From contig NZ_CP120997.1 of assembly GCF_030719295.1 (NCBI RefSeq), positions 3,538,501-3,602,500 of the forward strand: a stretch of DNA of 64,000 nucleotides, written 5' to 3'. Both the position numbers and the translations under genes were made by a program. Each line of letters opens with the position of its first letter. Position 1 is the stretch's first letter. A model generated the notes under the pieces. The model did no database searches and had not been told where the DNA came from. It saw only the letters and a list, made by a program, of their open reading frames with translations. Below are positions 50,396 through 61,163 of this stretch, piece by piece. The DNA comes from Streptomyces sp. Mut1. Lineage in GTDB: Bacteria > Actinomycetota > Actinomycetes > Streptomycetales > Streptomycetaceae.

Positions 50396-50842
50396 TCAGT
50401 CCTTCGGCCGCTTGGGCCGCCAGACCACCAGCGCGCTGGTCTGCTGCACATCCTGGTACGGGACCAGGTCGCGCCGGTACGAGGCGTGGACCTGGGCCTC
50501 GCGCTGCTGCATCGCCACCGCGGCGCCGTCCACGGCCGCCGAGAGTTCGGCGACGCGCTGCTGAAGGGCCGCGACCTGGTTCTCCAGCTCGATGATGCGC
50601 TTGATGCCGGCGAGGTTGATGCCCTCGTCCTGCGACAGCTGCTGCACGGTGCGCAGCAGCTCGATGTCACGGGCCGAGTAGCGCCGGCCGCGTCCGGCCG
50701 TACGGTCGGGGGAGACCAGGCCGAGGCGGTCGTACTGGCGCAGCGTCTGCGGATGCAGGCCCGAGAGCTGGGCCGCGATCGAGATCACGTACACCGGGGA
50801 CTCGTCGGTCAGTTCGTACGGATTACGCCGTCGGCCGTCCAC
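50396..50842 (-). CDS. hspR: Heat-shock repressor HspR (MerR family)
   Basis: A 148-residue MerR-type repressor which, with DnaK as co-repressor, binds HAIR sites and switches off the dnaK operon and clpB. The winged helix reads VYVISIAAQLSGLHPQTLRQYDRLG (about 17-41), then RRYSARDIELLRTVQQLSQDEG, and a coiled coil follows. This is the canonical last gene of the Streptomyces dnaK-grpE-dnaJ-hspR operon. The GTG at 50842 is one base from the dnaJ stop codon. Confidence 0.97.
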   Translation of the reverse strand: MDGRRRNPYELTDESPVYVISIAAQLSGLHPQTLRQYDRLGLVSPDRTAGRGRRYSARDIELLRTVQQLSQDEGINLAGIKRIIELENQVAALQQRVAELSAAVDGAAVAMQQREAQVHASYRRDLVPYQDVQQTSALVVWRPKRPKD

Positions 50843-50843
50843 C

Positions 50844-52034
50844 TCAAGCTCCCTTCGCCGCCTGGAACAGCTCCGCCCGCGGGTCCTGGCCCGCGGTCGC
50901 CTTCCGGTAGGCCTCCAGCGCGTCCCTGGCCTCGGTGCCGAGGTCGGTGGGCACGGTCACCTCGACGGTGACCAGGAGGTCGCCCCGGGTGCCGTCCTTA
51001 CGGACCGCGCCCTTGCCGCGGGCCCGCATCGTACGCCCATTCGGGGTGCCGGCCGGAAGCTTCAGCGTGACGGGCGGCCCGCCGAGCGTGGGGACCTTCA
51101 CCTCGCCGCCGAGCGCCGCCTCCGTGAAGGTGACGGGCACCGTGACGGTGAGGTTGTCGCCCCTGCGGCCGAAGACCGGGTGGGCGTCGACATGGACCAC
51201 GACGTACAGGTCGCCGGCCGGGCCGCCGCGCTCGCCCGGCGCGCCCTTGCCGCGCAGCCGGATGCGCTGGCCGTCGGAGACGCCCGCCGGGATCCGCACC
51301 TGCATGGTCCGCGAGGAACGCGCCCGGCCGCTGCCCTTGCAGATGTCGCAGGGGTCCTGAGCGATGAGACCGCGGCCCTTGCAGTCCACGCACGGGTCGG
51401 TCAGCGAGAAGCCGCCGCCGCTGCCGCGCGAGACCTGTCCGGTGCCGACGCAGGTCGGACACACCCTCGGGGTGCCGTTCTTGTCGCCGGTGCCGGAGCA
51501 CGCCTTGCAGGGGGCCTGGCTGGACATCCGCAGCGGGACCGTGGCCCCGTCGACCGCCTCGGTGAAGCTGAGCGTCACCTCGGACTCGATGTCCTGGCCG
51601 CGCCGCGGCTGCACCCGCGTACCGGTGCCGCCGCCGCGGTTGAACAGGCCGCCGAACACGTCGCCGAGCCCGCCGCCGCCGCCGAATCCGCCGGCGCCGC
51701 CCTGGCCCCCGCCGCCCTGGGCGCCTCCGAAGAGGTCCCCCAGGTCGAAGTTGAAGTTGCCCTGGGCGCCGCCGGGCCCGGCGCGGAAGCCGCCGTTGCC
51801 GAAGAGGGCGCGCGCGTCGTCGTACTCCTTGCGCTTCTTGGTGTCGCCGAGGACGTCATTCGCCTCGGAGATCTCCTTGAAGCGCTCCTCCGCCTTGTCG
51901 TCGCCCTTGTTGGCGTCCGGGTGGAACTCGCGGGCGAGCTTCCGGTACGCCTTCTTGATCTCGGCGTCGGTGGCGTCCTTGGGGACGCCGAGAACCTTGT
52001 AGTAGTCCTTCTCGACGAAGTCCTTCGTACTCAT
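50844..52034 (-). CDS. dnaJ: Co-chaperone DnaJ
   Basis: A 396-residue type I J protein. The J domain (about 8-73) includes the HPD motif (FHPDANKGDD), followed by a Gly/Phe-rich linker and the four zinc-finger CxxCxGxG repeats (CKACSGTG, CPTCVGTG, CVDCKGRG, CDICKGSG). It stimulates DnaK ATPase and delivers substrates. It is transcribed after grpE (132-nt gap) and before hspR. Confidence 0.97.
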   Translation of the reverse strand: MSTKDFVEKDYYKVLGVPKDATDAEIKKAYRKLAREFHPDANKGDDKAEERFKEISEANDVLGDTKKRKEYDDARALFGNGGFRAGPGGAQGNFNFDLGDLFGGAQGGGGQGGAGGFGGGGGLGDVFGGLFNRGGGTGTRVQPRRGQDIESEVTLSFTEAVDGATVPLRMSSQAPCKACSGTGDKNGTPRVCPTCVGTGQVSRGSGGGFSLTDPCVDCKGRGLIAQDPCDICKGSGRARSSRTMQVRIPAGVSDGQRIRLRGKGAPGERGGPAGDLYVVVHVDAHPVFGRRGDNLTVTVPVTFTEAALGGEVKVPTLGGPPVTLKLPAGTPNGRTMRARGKGAVRKDGTRGDLLVTVEVTVPTDLGTEARDALEAYRKATAGQDPRAELFQAAKGA

Positions 52035-52166
52035 CGACGTCCCTCCTTCCGGACGACCGGCCGGGAGCCCCCCGTCCGGCCGGCGCCGGGCCCGAAGGCC
52101 CTGGCACCGACCGGACGGAAGGTCCTGATGGCCGGGCGGTGTGCTGCCAGGTGATCGGACGGAATG

Positions 52167-54743
<2,577 letters not shown>

Positions 54744-54747
54744 CAGA

Positions 54748-54768
54748 CCTGAGTCGAGTGGACTCAAC
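54748..54768 (-). promoter_or_regulatory. HAIR operator 2 of dnaK (HspR site)
   Basis: CCTGAGT-N7-ACTCAAC is a HAIR copy with 2 mismatches, upstream of the -35 box. Together with operator 1 it brackets the promoter. Confidence 0.8.
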
Positions 54769-54923
54769 TTACGTGCACACACCCCGCGCCACCGGCGACA
54801 CCTGCCCGCCCGACGGGCCATACAACCCTCCCCATCATGGCCGCATGGGATCGTTCTGTCACAAAATGCCGCGAGCAGTGCAAAACCGGCATCCGATCCG
54901 CCGAAACCAGGCAGGTGCGAACG

Positions 54924-55601
54924 ATGCGTACGCAGAGGAGAGGGCAGCGGGGCCGCGGGCCGCGCCCCTGGCAGCCGCCCCGGGCATCCCGCCTGACGAC
55001 CGCGCGCGAGACCCTGCGCACCCTGACCCCCGCGCCCCTCCCCCGCCCCACCGCCAAACGCACCCTCGACGTGCTCCTCGGCTCGGCCCTGCTGCTCCTG
55101 GCCTCCCCGCTGCTGGCCGCCGCCGCCCTGGCGCTCGCCGTCCGGCACCGGTCGGCAGACGTACTGACGCACTCCCCGCGCACCGGGTTGCACGGCCGCC
55201 CCTTCGTCCTGCGCTCACTGCGCACCCGCCGTCTGAAACTGGACGTCACCTCCCGGCTGCACCACGTCGTACGGGGTGAGCTCTCCCTCGTGGGCCCGGC
55301 GCCGCTGGCCCCGGGCGACGTACGGAACGGCTCCGGCGGCGCGCGGCACTGGCGGCAGGAGCTGAAACCGGGCCTGACCGGCCTGGCCCAGGTGCGCCAC
55401 CGCTCGGGAATGCCGTGGGACGAGGCGGCGCTCCTCGACCAGCACTACGCGGAGCACCAGGGACTGCGGCTGGACCTGGCGATCCTGGCCGAGGCGGTCC
55501 GCGCCCCCCTGCGCCGGGCGGCCCGCGCCCCGCGGTGGCGCGGCAAGGCACACCTGAGCGACACAGATCACCGCCTGCCCGGCTACAGGACGGCGGAATA
55601 A
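54924..55601 (+). CDS. Bacterial sugar transferase-like protein, probably degenerate
   Basis: A 225-residue protein of the polyprenyl-phosphate sugar-1-phosphate transferase family (WbaP/PglC type). It keeps the membrane helix after KRTLDVLLGSALLLLASPLL, the GRPFVLRSLRTRR substitute of the usual F-x-x-K-F-R-T, GELSLVGPAPLAPGD, and the C-terminal KPGLTGLAQVRHRSGMPW. It lacks the SLDELPQ catalytic segment and its DE dyad: the region reads LKLDVTSRLHHVVRGELSL. It is therefore likely inactive or altered. The ATG at 54924 follows AGGTG; divergent from dnaK. Confidence 0.75.
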   Translation: MRTQRRGQRGRGPRPWQPPRASRLTTARETLRTLTPAPLPRPTAKRTLDVLLGSALLLLASPLLAAAALALAVRHRSADVLTHSPRTGLHGRPFVLRSLRTRRLKLDVTSRLHHVVRGELSLVGPAPLAPGDVRNGSGGARHWRQELKPGLTGLAQVRHRSGMPWDEAALLDQHYAEHQGLRLDLAILAEAVRAPLRRAARAPRWRGKAHLSDTDHRLPGYRTAE

Positions 55602-55751
55602 GTGGATAGTGTCAGCACAGACTGATTAAGTTACTGCTTAGTAGTAGCGATACTCGTAATCCCAGTGATCACCTCCGTGCCCACTGGAACACGCGGTACC
55701 CGCTAGTAGACGCTGGATCGATCCCCACCTCGCAGGCCCGAGGAGCCCCCA

Positions 55752-58019
55752 ATGCAACTCGCCGCGATCATCGTGTCGCTGGTGCTGACCGTGGTCGGCG
55801 TTGCGCTCATCGCCCGAGCCGTCGCGCAGATCTACCGGTTCGTCACGCTCGGACAGCCGGTCCCGGCCGGCAGTCGCACCGACAACCCGAAGCAGCGCAC
55901 CCTCACCCTGGTCAAGGAATTCCTCGGCCACACCCGGATGAACCGGTGGGGGATCGTCGGCTTCGCGCACTGGTTCGTCGCCATCGGCTTCCTGACCCTG
56001 CCGCCGACGCTGCTCCAGGCGTACGGGCAGCTGTTCAAGGCCGACTGGGTCCTGCCGATCATCGGTGAATGGCTGCCCTTCGAGCTGTACATCGAGTTCA
56101 TCGGCCTGATGACGACGGTCGGCATCCTCGTGCTGATCGCCATCCGCCTGCTGAACCTCCCGTCCCGGGCGGGCCGCAAGTCCCGCTTCGCGGGCTCGAA
56201 GGCCTGGCAGGCGTACTTCGTCGAGTACGTCATCCTCGTCATCGGCCTGGCGATCCTGACCCTGCGCGGTCTTGAGGGCGCGATCCACCACGTCGGCGGC
56301 TACGAGGCCGCGTACTTCGTCTCGTACCCGCTGGTCCTCGCCTTCAAGGGACTGGCACTCGGCACCCTTCAGAACCTCATCTACTTCGTCGCGATGATCA
56401 AGATCGGCACCTCGCTGATCTGGATGATCACGGTGTCGCTCAACACCAACATGGGTGTCGCCTGGCACCGCTTCCTCGGCTTCCCGAACATCTGGTTCAA
56501 GCGGAACGCCGACGGCGAGGTCGCGCTCGGCGCGCTCCAGCCGATGACCTCGGGCGGCGAGGAGATCGACTGGGAGGACCCGGCCGAGGACGCCGTCTTC
56601 GGGGTCTCCCAGGTCGAGCAGTTCTCCTGGAAGGGCATCCTCGACTTCTCCACGTGCACCGAGTGCGGCCGCTGCCAGTCGCAGTGCCCCGCCTGGAACA
56701 CCGGCAAGCCGCTCTCCCCGAAGCTCCTGATCATGTCCCTGCGCGACCACGCGCACGCCAAGGCCCCGTACCTGCTGGCCGGCGGCGGCAAGGACATGGA
56801 GGGCGAGGAGAAGGCCTCGGCCGAGCAGCTGAAGGACGTCCCCGCGGCCGCCCTCGCGGAGGCCGAGCGCCCCCTGATCGGCACGCTGGAGGAGAACGGC
56901 GTCATCGACCCGGACGTCCTCTGGTCCTGCACCACCTGCGGTGCGTGCGTGGAGCAGTGCCCGGTCGACATCGAGCACGTCGACCACATCGTCGACATGC
57001 GCCGCTACCAGGTGATGATCGAGTCCGCATTCCCGTCCGAGGCGGGGACCATGCTCAAGAACCTGGAGAAGAAGGGCAACCCCTGGGGGCTCGCCAAGAA
57101 GCAGCGCGTCGAGTGGACCAAGGAGGTCGACTTCGACGTCCCGATCGTCGGCAAGGACATCGAGGACCTCACCGAGGTCGACTACCTCTACTGGGTCGGC
57201 TGCGCCGGCGCCCTGGAGGACCGCGCGAAGAAGACCACCAAGGCCTTCGCCGAGCTCCTGCACATCGCGGGCGTCAAGTTCGCGATCATGGGCGGCGACG
57301 AGAAGTGCACGGGTGACTCGGCTCGCCGCCTGGGCAACGAGCCGCTGTTCCAGCAGCTCGGTCAGGAGAACGTCGCGATGCTGAATATGGCGTTCGGCGA
57401 GGACGACGAGGATGACTCCACCAAGAAGGCCAGGGCGACGAAGAAGATCGTCGCGACCTGCCCGCACTGCTTCAACACCATCGCCAACGAGTACCCGCAG
57501 CTCGGCGGCGAGTACGAGGTCATCCACCACACGCAGCTGCTCCAGCACCTCATCGACGAGGGCAAGCTGATCCCGGTGACCCCGGTCGAGGGCCTGATCA
57601 CGTACCACGACCCCTGCTACCTGGGCCGTCACAACAAGATCTACACGCCCCCGCGCGAGATCATCGCCAAGGTCCCGGGACTGCGGAACGAGGAGATGCA
57701 CCGCCACAAGGAGCGCGGCTTCTGCTGCGGCGCCGGTGGTGCCCGGATGTGGATGGAGGAGCGGATCGGCAAGCGCGTCAACAACGAGCGCGTCGACGAG
57801 GCCCTCTCCCTCAACCCGGACATCGTCTCCACGGCCTGCCCGTTCTGCCTGGTCATGCTGACCGACTCGGTCAACGGCAAGAAGAACGACGGCAAGGCGA
57901 AGGAGTCCATCCAGGTGGTCGACGTGTCGCAGTTGCTGCTCGACTCCGTGAAGACCCCGGCCGACCCGGCGGGCGAGCCGGAATCGGCCGACGCACCGGA
58001 GCCGGAACCGGCGAAGTAG
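55752..58019 (+). CDS. Membrane-bound Fe-S oxidoreductase (HdrD/GlpC-like with CCG domains)
   Basis: A 755-residue membrane oxidoreductase. The N-terminal third has about five hydrophobic helices (residues 3-22, 70-95, 110-135, 150-175 and 200-225, b-type nitrate-reductase-gamma-like). A di-cluster ferredoxin domain follows with CTECGRCQSQCPAWN and CTTCGACVEQCPVDI (about 300-420). The C-terminal half has two CCG-type domains: C-x(31-35)-CPHC with DPCYLGRHNKIY and CCGAGGARMWM. It probably moves electrons from a cytosolic donor to quinone; substrate unknown. The ATG at 55752 has GAGGAG upstream. A single gene followed by a terminator. Confidence 0.92.
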   Translation: MQLAAIIVSLVLTVVGVALIARAVAQIYRFVTLGQPVPAGSRTDNPKQRTLTLVKEFLGHTRMNRWGIVGFAHWFVAIGFLTLPPTLLQAYGQLFKADWVLPIIGEWLPFELYIEFIGLMTTVGILVLIAIRLLNLPSRAGRKSRFAGSKAWQAYFVEYVILVIGLAILTLRGLEGAIHHVGGYEAAYFVSYPLVLAFKGLALGTLQNLIYFVAMIKIGTSLIWMITVSLNTNMGVAWHRFLGFPNIWFKRNADGEVALGALQPMTSGGEEIDWEDPAEDAVFGVSQVEQFSWKGILDFSTCTECGRCQSQCPAWNTGKPLSPKLLIMSLRDHAHAKAPYLLAGGGKDMEGEEKASAEQLKDVPAAALAEAERPLIGTLEENGVIDPDVLWSCTTCGACVEQCPVDIEHVDHIVDMRRYQVMIESAFPSEAGTMLKNLEKKGNPWGLAKKQRVEWTKEVDFDVPIVGKDIEDLTEVDYLYWVGCAGALEDRAKKTTKAFAELLHIAGVKFAIMGGDEKCTGDSARRLGNEPLFQQLGQENVAMLNMAFGEDDEDDSTKKARATKKIVATCPHCFNTIANEYPQLGGEYEVIHHTQLLQHLIDEGKLIPVTPVEGLITYHDPCYLGRHNKIYTPPREIIAKVPGLRNEEMHRHKERGFCCGAGGARMWMEERIGKRVNNERVDEALSLNPDIVSTACPFCLVMLTDSVNGKKNDGKAKESIQVVDVSQLLLDSVKTPADPAGEPESADAPEPEPAK

Positions 58020-58045
58020 CCGGGCCCGCGCCACGGCGGAGCGAA

Positions 58046-58080
58046 GCGGTCGGACCTGCCTCGGGGGCAGGACCGGCCGC
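58046..58080 (+). terminator. Hairpin terminator after the Fe-S oxidoreductase gene
   Basis: A 14-bp stem with one A-A mismatch (GCGGTCGG + CCTGCC / GGCAGG + CCGGCCGC, one G-T pair) and a 5-nt loop, followed by TTCCGCTTTT. It starts 27 nt past the stop codon. Confidence 0.8.
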
Positions 58081-58228
58081 TTCCGCTTTTCCCGCTTCTG
58101 CTTTCCCCCGCGGCGTGCTGGTGGCAGCCCCTCGGGGACCCCCTAGGGGATGTCACAGCTGAGCGTCAAAGGCCGGCCAGTTCCGCCGCCCCGGCACCCG
58201 CCCCCGATGGAGCAGGTACGTTCGATGG

Positions 58229-59212
58229 GTGGCTGGATTCAGGATCGGACGCGGCCGGGACAACCGCACCCCGCAGCAAGGGCAACAGCAACCGCGGCAG
58301 CAGCCGTACGGCAATCAGGCACCCCCGCCGCCGTACGGACAGCAGCAATGGCCGCCGACGGGAGGGAACAACGCCCCGCACCACGCCGCACCGGGCTACA
58401 ACGACGGCGGTGCCTACCCCGCCGGCAACGGCTACAACCACCCCGGCGGCCCGCACCACCCCGGCGGCTACCCGGGCGACGGCGGCTACCAGGGCGGCGG
58501 CCCCGACGAACCCGAGTACTTCGGTGACCCGTACCCCCAGCAGGGCGGCCCGCACCACGGCGATCCGTACGCGAACAACCCCGGCCACACGCAGGCGTTC
58601 AGCATCGGCGAGGAGCCGTACAACGACGGCAACGCCTACCGCGCCGGCCACGCCCCCGCCCCGCCCGTGGGCCCGCGCCTGCACTGGAAGCAGCTGCTCA
58701 GCGGCATAGTGACGCGCCCCGGCCCGACGTTCTGGCAGATGCGGGACTACCCGGTCTGGGGTCCCGCCCTGATCGTGACGTTCCTCTACGGCCTGCTGGC
58801 CCTCTTCGGCTTCGACGAGGCCCGCGAAGACGCGATCCGCGCCCCTGTCTCCAGCGCCGTCCCGTACGTCCTCATCACGGGCGTCTGCTTCGTGCTCGGC
58901 GGCCTGGTCCTGGGCGCGGTCACCCACACGCTCGCCCGCCAGCTCGGCGGCGACGGCTCGTGGCAGCCGACGGTGGGCCTGTCCATGCTGATCATGTCCC
59001 TCACGGACGTCCCGCGCCTGGTGTTCGCGATGTTCCTGGGCGGCGAGAACTCCCTGGTCGTGATCCTCGGCTGGATCACCTGGCTGGCCGCGGCGGCGCT
59101 CCTCACCTCCATGGTGAGCAAGTCGCACGACCTGCCGTGGCCGAAGGCACTGGGCGCGTCGGCGATCCAGCTGCTGGCGCTGGTGTCGATCCTGAAACTC
59201 GGCACGATCTGA
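58229..59212 (+). CDS. Yip1 family membrane protein
   Basis: A 327-residue protein. The first 150 residues are a disordered Gly/Pro/Tyr/Gln/His-rich segment (e.g. PYGQQQWPPTGG) and carry no known domain. The C-terminal half is the Yip1 domain with about five hydrophobic helices, starting LHWKQLLSGIVTRPGPTFW and including WGPALIVTFLYGLLALFG. Yip1-domain proteins in bacteria are of unknown function. The GTG at 58229 has only a weak ribosome site, but the reading begins with the homologous MAGFRIGRG. Converges on the PRTase gene. Confidence 0.88.
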   Translation: MAGFRIGRGRDNRTPQQGQQQPRQQPYGNQAPPPPYGQQQWPPTGGNNAPHHAAPGYNDGGAYPAGNGYNHPGGPHHPGGYPGDGGYQGGGPDEPEYFGDPYPQQGGPHHGDPYANNPGHTQAFSIGEEPYNDGNAYRAGHAPAPPVGPRLHWKQLLSGIVTRPGPTFWQMRDYPVWGPALIVTFLYGLLALFGFDEAREDAIRAPVSSAVPYVLITGVCFVLGGLVLGAVTHTLARQLGGDGSWQPTVGLSMLIMSLTDVPRLVFAMFLGGENSLVVILGWITWLAAAALLTSMVSKSHDLPWPKALGASAIQLLALVSILKLGTI

Positions 59213-59229
59213 GGACCCGAGGCACACCG

Positions 59230-59275
59230 AAAGACCAAAAAGGGCCCGGTGACGGAGAAATCCACCACCGGGCCC
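59230..59275 (-). terminator. Intrinsic terminator after the PRTase gene
   Basis: A 10-bp stem (GGGCCCGGTG / CACCGGGCCC) is followed on the minus strand by TTTTTGGTCTTT. It lies between the convergent Yip1 and PRTase genes, so it may act for both. Confidence 0.8.
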
Positions 59276-59314
59276 ACCCATTTCCACCCGCTTACTCGCT
59301 CATCGCGTACCCAC

Positions 59315-59815
59315 TCAGGCGTCGAGAACCTGCCCACCGCGCCGCACGACGGGCTTCTCCACACTCCACGGGAAGTTGATCCAGCGATCGGTCTTCTTCC
59401 AGACGTACTCGCATTTCACGAGCGACTGGGGCTTCTCGTAGATGACCGCGGACCGCACCTCGGCAACGTGATCGACGCAGAAATCACGCACCAGCTTCAG
59501 CGTCTTCCCGGTATCGGCGACATCGTCGGCGATCAGGACCTTCTTGGCCGAGAAGTCGATGGCGTTGGGCACGGGCGCCAGCATCACCGGCATTTCCAAC
59601 GTGGTGCCCACACCCGTATAGAACTCCACGTTCACCAGGTGAATGTTCTTGCAGTCCAGCGCGTACGCGAGACCACCCGCGACGAACACCCCGCCCCGCG
59701 CGATGCTCAGCACCACATCCGGCTCGTACCCGTCGTCGGCCACCGCCTGCGCCAGCTCCCGCACGGCAAGCCCGAAGCCGTCGTACGTCAGGTTCTCCCG
59801 CACGTCGTCACCCAT
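59315..59815 (-). CDS. Phosphoribosyltransferase-domain protein
   Basis: A 166-residue PRTase of the hypoxanthine/xanthine type. The PRPP-binding motif VLIADDVADTGKTL (about 92-105) is intact, with the acidic pair DD; a hydrophobic loop VLSIARGGVFVAGGLA lies near residue 35-50. The nucleobase substrate is not determined by sequence. It starts 6 nt downstream of dcd in the same direction, so both likely form an operon linked to nucleotide metabolism. Confidence 0.9.
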   Translation of the reverse strand: MGDDVRENLTYDGFGLAVRELAQAVADDGYEPDVVLSIARGGVFVAGGLAYALDCKNIHLVNVEFYTGVGTTLEMPVMLAPVPNAIDFSAKKVLIADDVADTGKTLKLVRDFCVDHVAEVRSAVIYEKPQSLVKCEYVWKKTDRWINFPWSVEKPVVRRGGQVLDA

Positions 59816-59821
59816 CGACCG

Positions 59822-60397
59822 TCACACCTGCGTCCGGTGGAAATTCAGGAAGGAGCGCGACGCGGTCGGCCCCCGCTGCCCCTGATAACGAGATCCGTAC
59901 CGCTCGGAGCCGTAAGGAAACTCCGAAGGAGAACTCAGCCGGAACATGCACAGCTGACCGATCTTCATCCCCGGCCACAGCTTTATCGGCAGCGTCGCCA
60001 GATTCGACAGCTCCAGGGTCACGTGCCCGGAGAAGCCCGGGTCGATGAACCCGGCCGTGGAATGCGTGACCAGCCCGAGCCGGCCGAGCGAACTCTTCCC
60101 CTCCAGCCGCGACGCGAGATCGTCCGGCAGCGAGATGACCTCATACGTCGACGCGAGCACGAACTCCCCGGGGTGCAGGATGAACGCCTCGTCCCCGTCC
60201 GGCTCGACGGTACGCGTCAGATCGACCTGCTCGACAGCCGGATCAATATGCGGATAACGGTGGTTCTCGAACACCCGGAAGTAGCGGTCGAGACGCACAT
60301 CGATACTCGACGGCTGCACCATCGACGCATCGAATGGATCAATACGTACGCGTCCGGCGTCGATCTCGGCCCGGATGTCCTTGTCTGAGAGAAGCAC
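59822..60397 (-). CDS. dcd: dCTP deaminase
   Basis: Converts dCTP to dUTP, feeding dTMP synthesis. The 191-residue protein has the trimeric dUTPase-like fold; typical segments are [18 protein letters not shown] (about 24-41), [14 protein letters not shown] and [19 protein letters not shown]. Some actinobacterial homologues are bifunctional (dCTP deaminase-dUTPase); the sequence cannot settle this. The start is GTG 60397. First gene of the dcd-PRTase unit. Confidence 0.95.
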   Translation of the reverse strand: MLLSDKDIRAEIDAGRVRIDPFDASMVQPSSIDVRLDRYFRVFENHRYPHIDPAVEQVDLTRTVEPDGDEAFILHPGEFVLASTYEVISLPDDLASRLEGKSSLGRLGLVTHSTAGFIDPGFSGHVTLELSNLATLPIKLWPGMKIGQLCMFRLSSPSEFPYGSERYGSRYQGQRGPTASRSFLNFHRTQV

Positions 60398-60465
60398 CCA
60401 CCGAGGATACGCAGAACGCGCGGGCCCGCCCCCATCGGGCCGCCCGCGCGCCTGTCACCCGCCCG

Positions 60466-60639
60466 CTACCGCTGCTCGAACACCACAGGCACGGCATGCC
60501 GCAACCGAGCACAACGAGGACAACGGATCAGCCGCCCGGGCCCGATCCGCCCGGCCCCGAGCTGCTGCATCGGAAACGAACTGGTAGCGAAAACGTGCCC
60601 TTCGGCACAGCGGACGACGGTGCGCTCCATGGAGTCCAT
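60466..60639 (-). CDS. 57-residue zinc-ribbon-like protein
   Basis: A tiny basic protein (from ATG 60639; AAGGGA upstream) with two cysteine pairs' worth of ligands: VVRCAEGHVF (C, H) near the start and LIRCPRCARLRH near the end, which looks like a treble-clef or zinc-ribbon. The middle is SSFPMQQLGAGRIGP. I recognise it as a conserved small Streptomyces protein of unknown function found near dcd and tRNA-Gly. Too short for ordinary gene-calling cut-offs. A second ATG (60630) is possible. Confidence 0.75.
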   Translation of the reverse strand: MDSMERTVVRCAEGHVFATSSFPMQQLGAGRIGPGRLIRCPRCARLRHAVPVVFEQR

Positions 60640-60804
60640 CAAGTCCCTTCCCCATCAAGCCGTGGACGAGACCGCCACATTAGGGGATGAACAGGACCCC
60701 ACTCCACGCGGCACTCCGACCACCCACGCTACGCCCCCAACTCCCGCCCCCGACACCCACGTCACCCTCACCCGGTCGGCGATGGGGTACAGTGTGGAAC
60801 GATG

Positions 60805-60822
60805 CATCGCTGATCAGCGATG
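60805..60822. promoter_or_regulatory. 18-bp perfect palindrome just upstream of tRNA-Gly
   Basis: CATCGCTGA and TCAGCGATG are exact inverted arms with no loop. It lies between a -10-like TACAGT (60788-60793) and the tRNA start, within the primary transcript. It may be a processing structure or a protein-binding site. Confidence 0.6.
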
Positions 60823-60829
60823 GCGTTAC

Positions 60830-60900
60830 GCGGGTGTAGTTTAATGGTAGAACATGAGCTTCCCAAGCTCAGAGCGCGAGTTCGATTCTCGTCACCCGCT
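60830..60900 (+). tRNA. tRNA-Gly (anticodon CCC)
   Basis: A complete cloverleaf of 71 nt. The acceptor stem is GCGGGTG with CACCCGC; the D arm starts TAGTTTAATGGTAGAAC; the anticodon stem-loop is TGAGC-TTCCCAA-GCTCA, giving anticodon CCC; the T arm is GCGAGTTCGATTCTCGT. CCA is not encoded (the 3' end reads T-CTT). It decodes GGG. The element-like DNA downstream suggests an integration site for this tRNA. Confidence 0.97.
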
Positions 60901-60910
60901 CTTTGAATTG

Positions 60911-60935
60911 AGGCCCTGGTCAGAGACCAGGGCCT
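60911..60935 (+). terminator. Terminator after tRNA-Gly
   Basis: A perfect 10-bp stem (AGGCCCTGGT / ACCAGGGCCT) with a 5-nt loop is followed by TGTTTGTTGT. It begins 10 nt past the tRNA. Confidence 0.85.
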
Positions 60936-61163
60936 TGTTTGTTGTCTAGACCGCCCAGGGTGCTCCGCGCCCTCCCCGTGCCCTAAGTCGCCATTGGGAC
61001 GCTGTTTCGCGAGCCGTTCGCGGCCCACTCCAGGAAAGACTGATCCAGGCATCTCGGATCACGAGACATAATCCTTGTGACCTGGGTCACCGTTCGGGCG
61101 GTCAAGCGGGAACTCTCCACTCGACATGGACAGCGGTTCGCAGCCGTGTACGAGCAGCCAGCG
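60936..61163. other. Gene-free stretch between the tRNA terminator and the membrane protein gene
   Basis: No convincing ORF or RNA. Base composition is lower in GC than the core. It may contain the left junction of the presumed integrated element. Confidence 0.5.

Noticed and set aside
55638..58034. A 798-codon minus-strand frame
   Set aside because: Antisense to the Fe-S oxidoreductase, which has all cysteine motifs; the antisense product is a Val/Asp/Leu-rich artefact.
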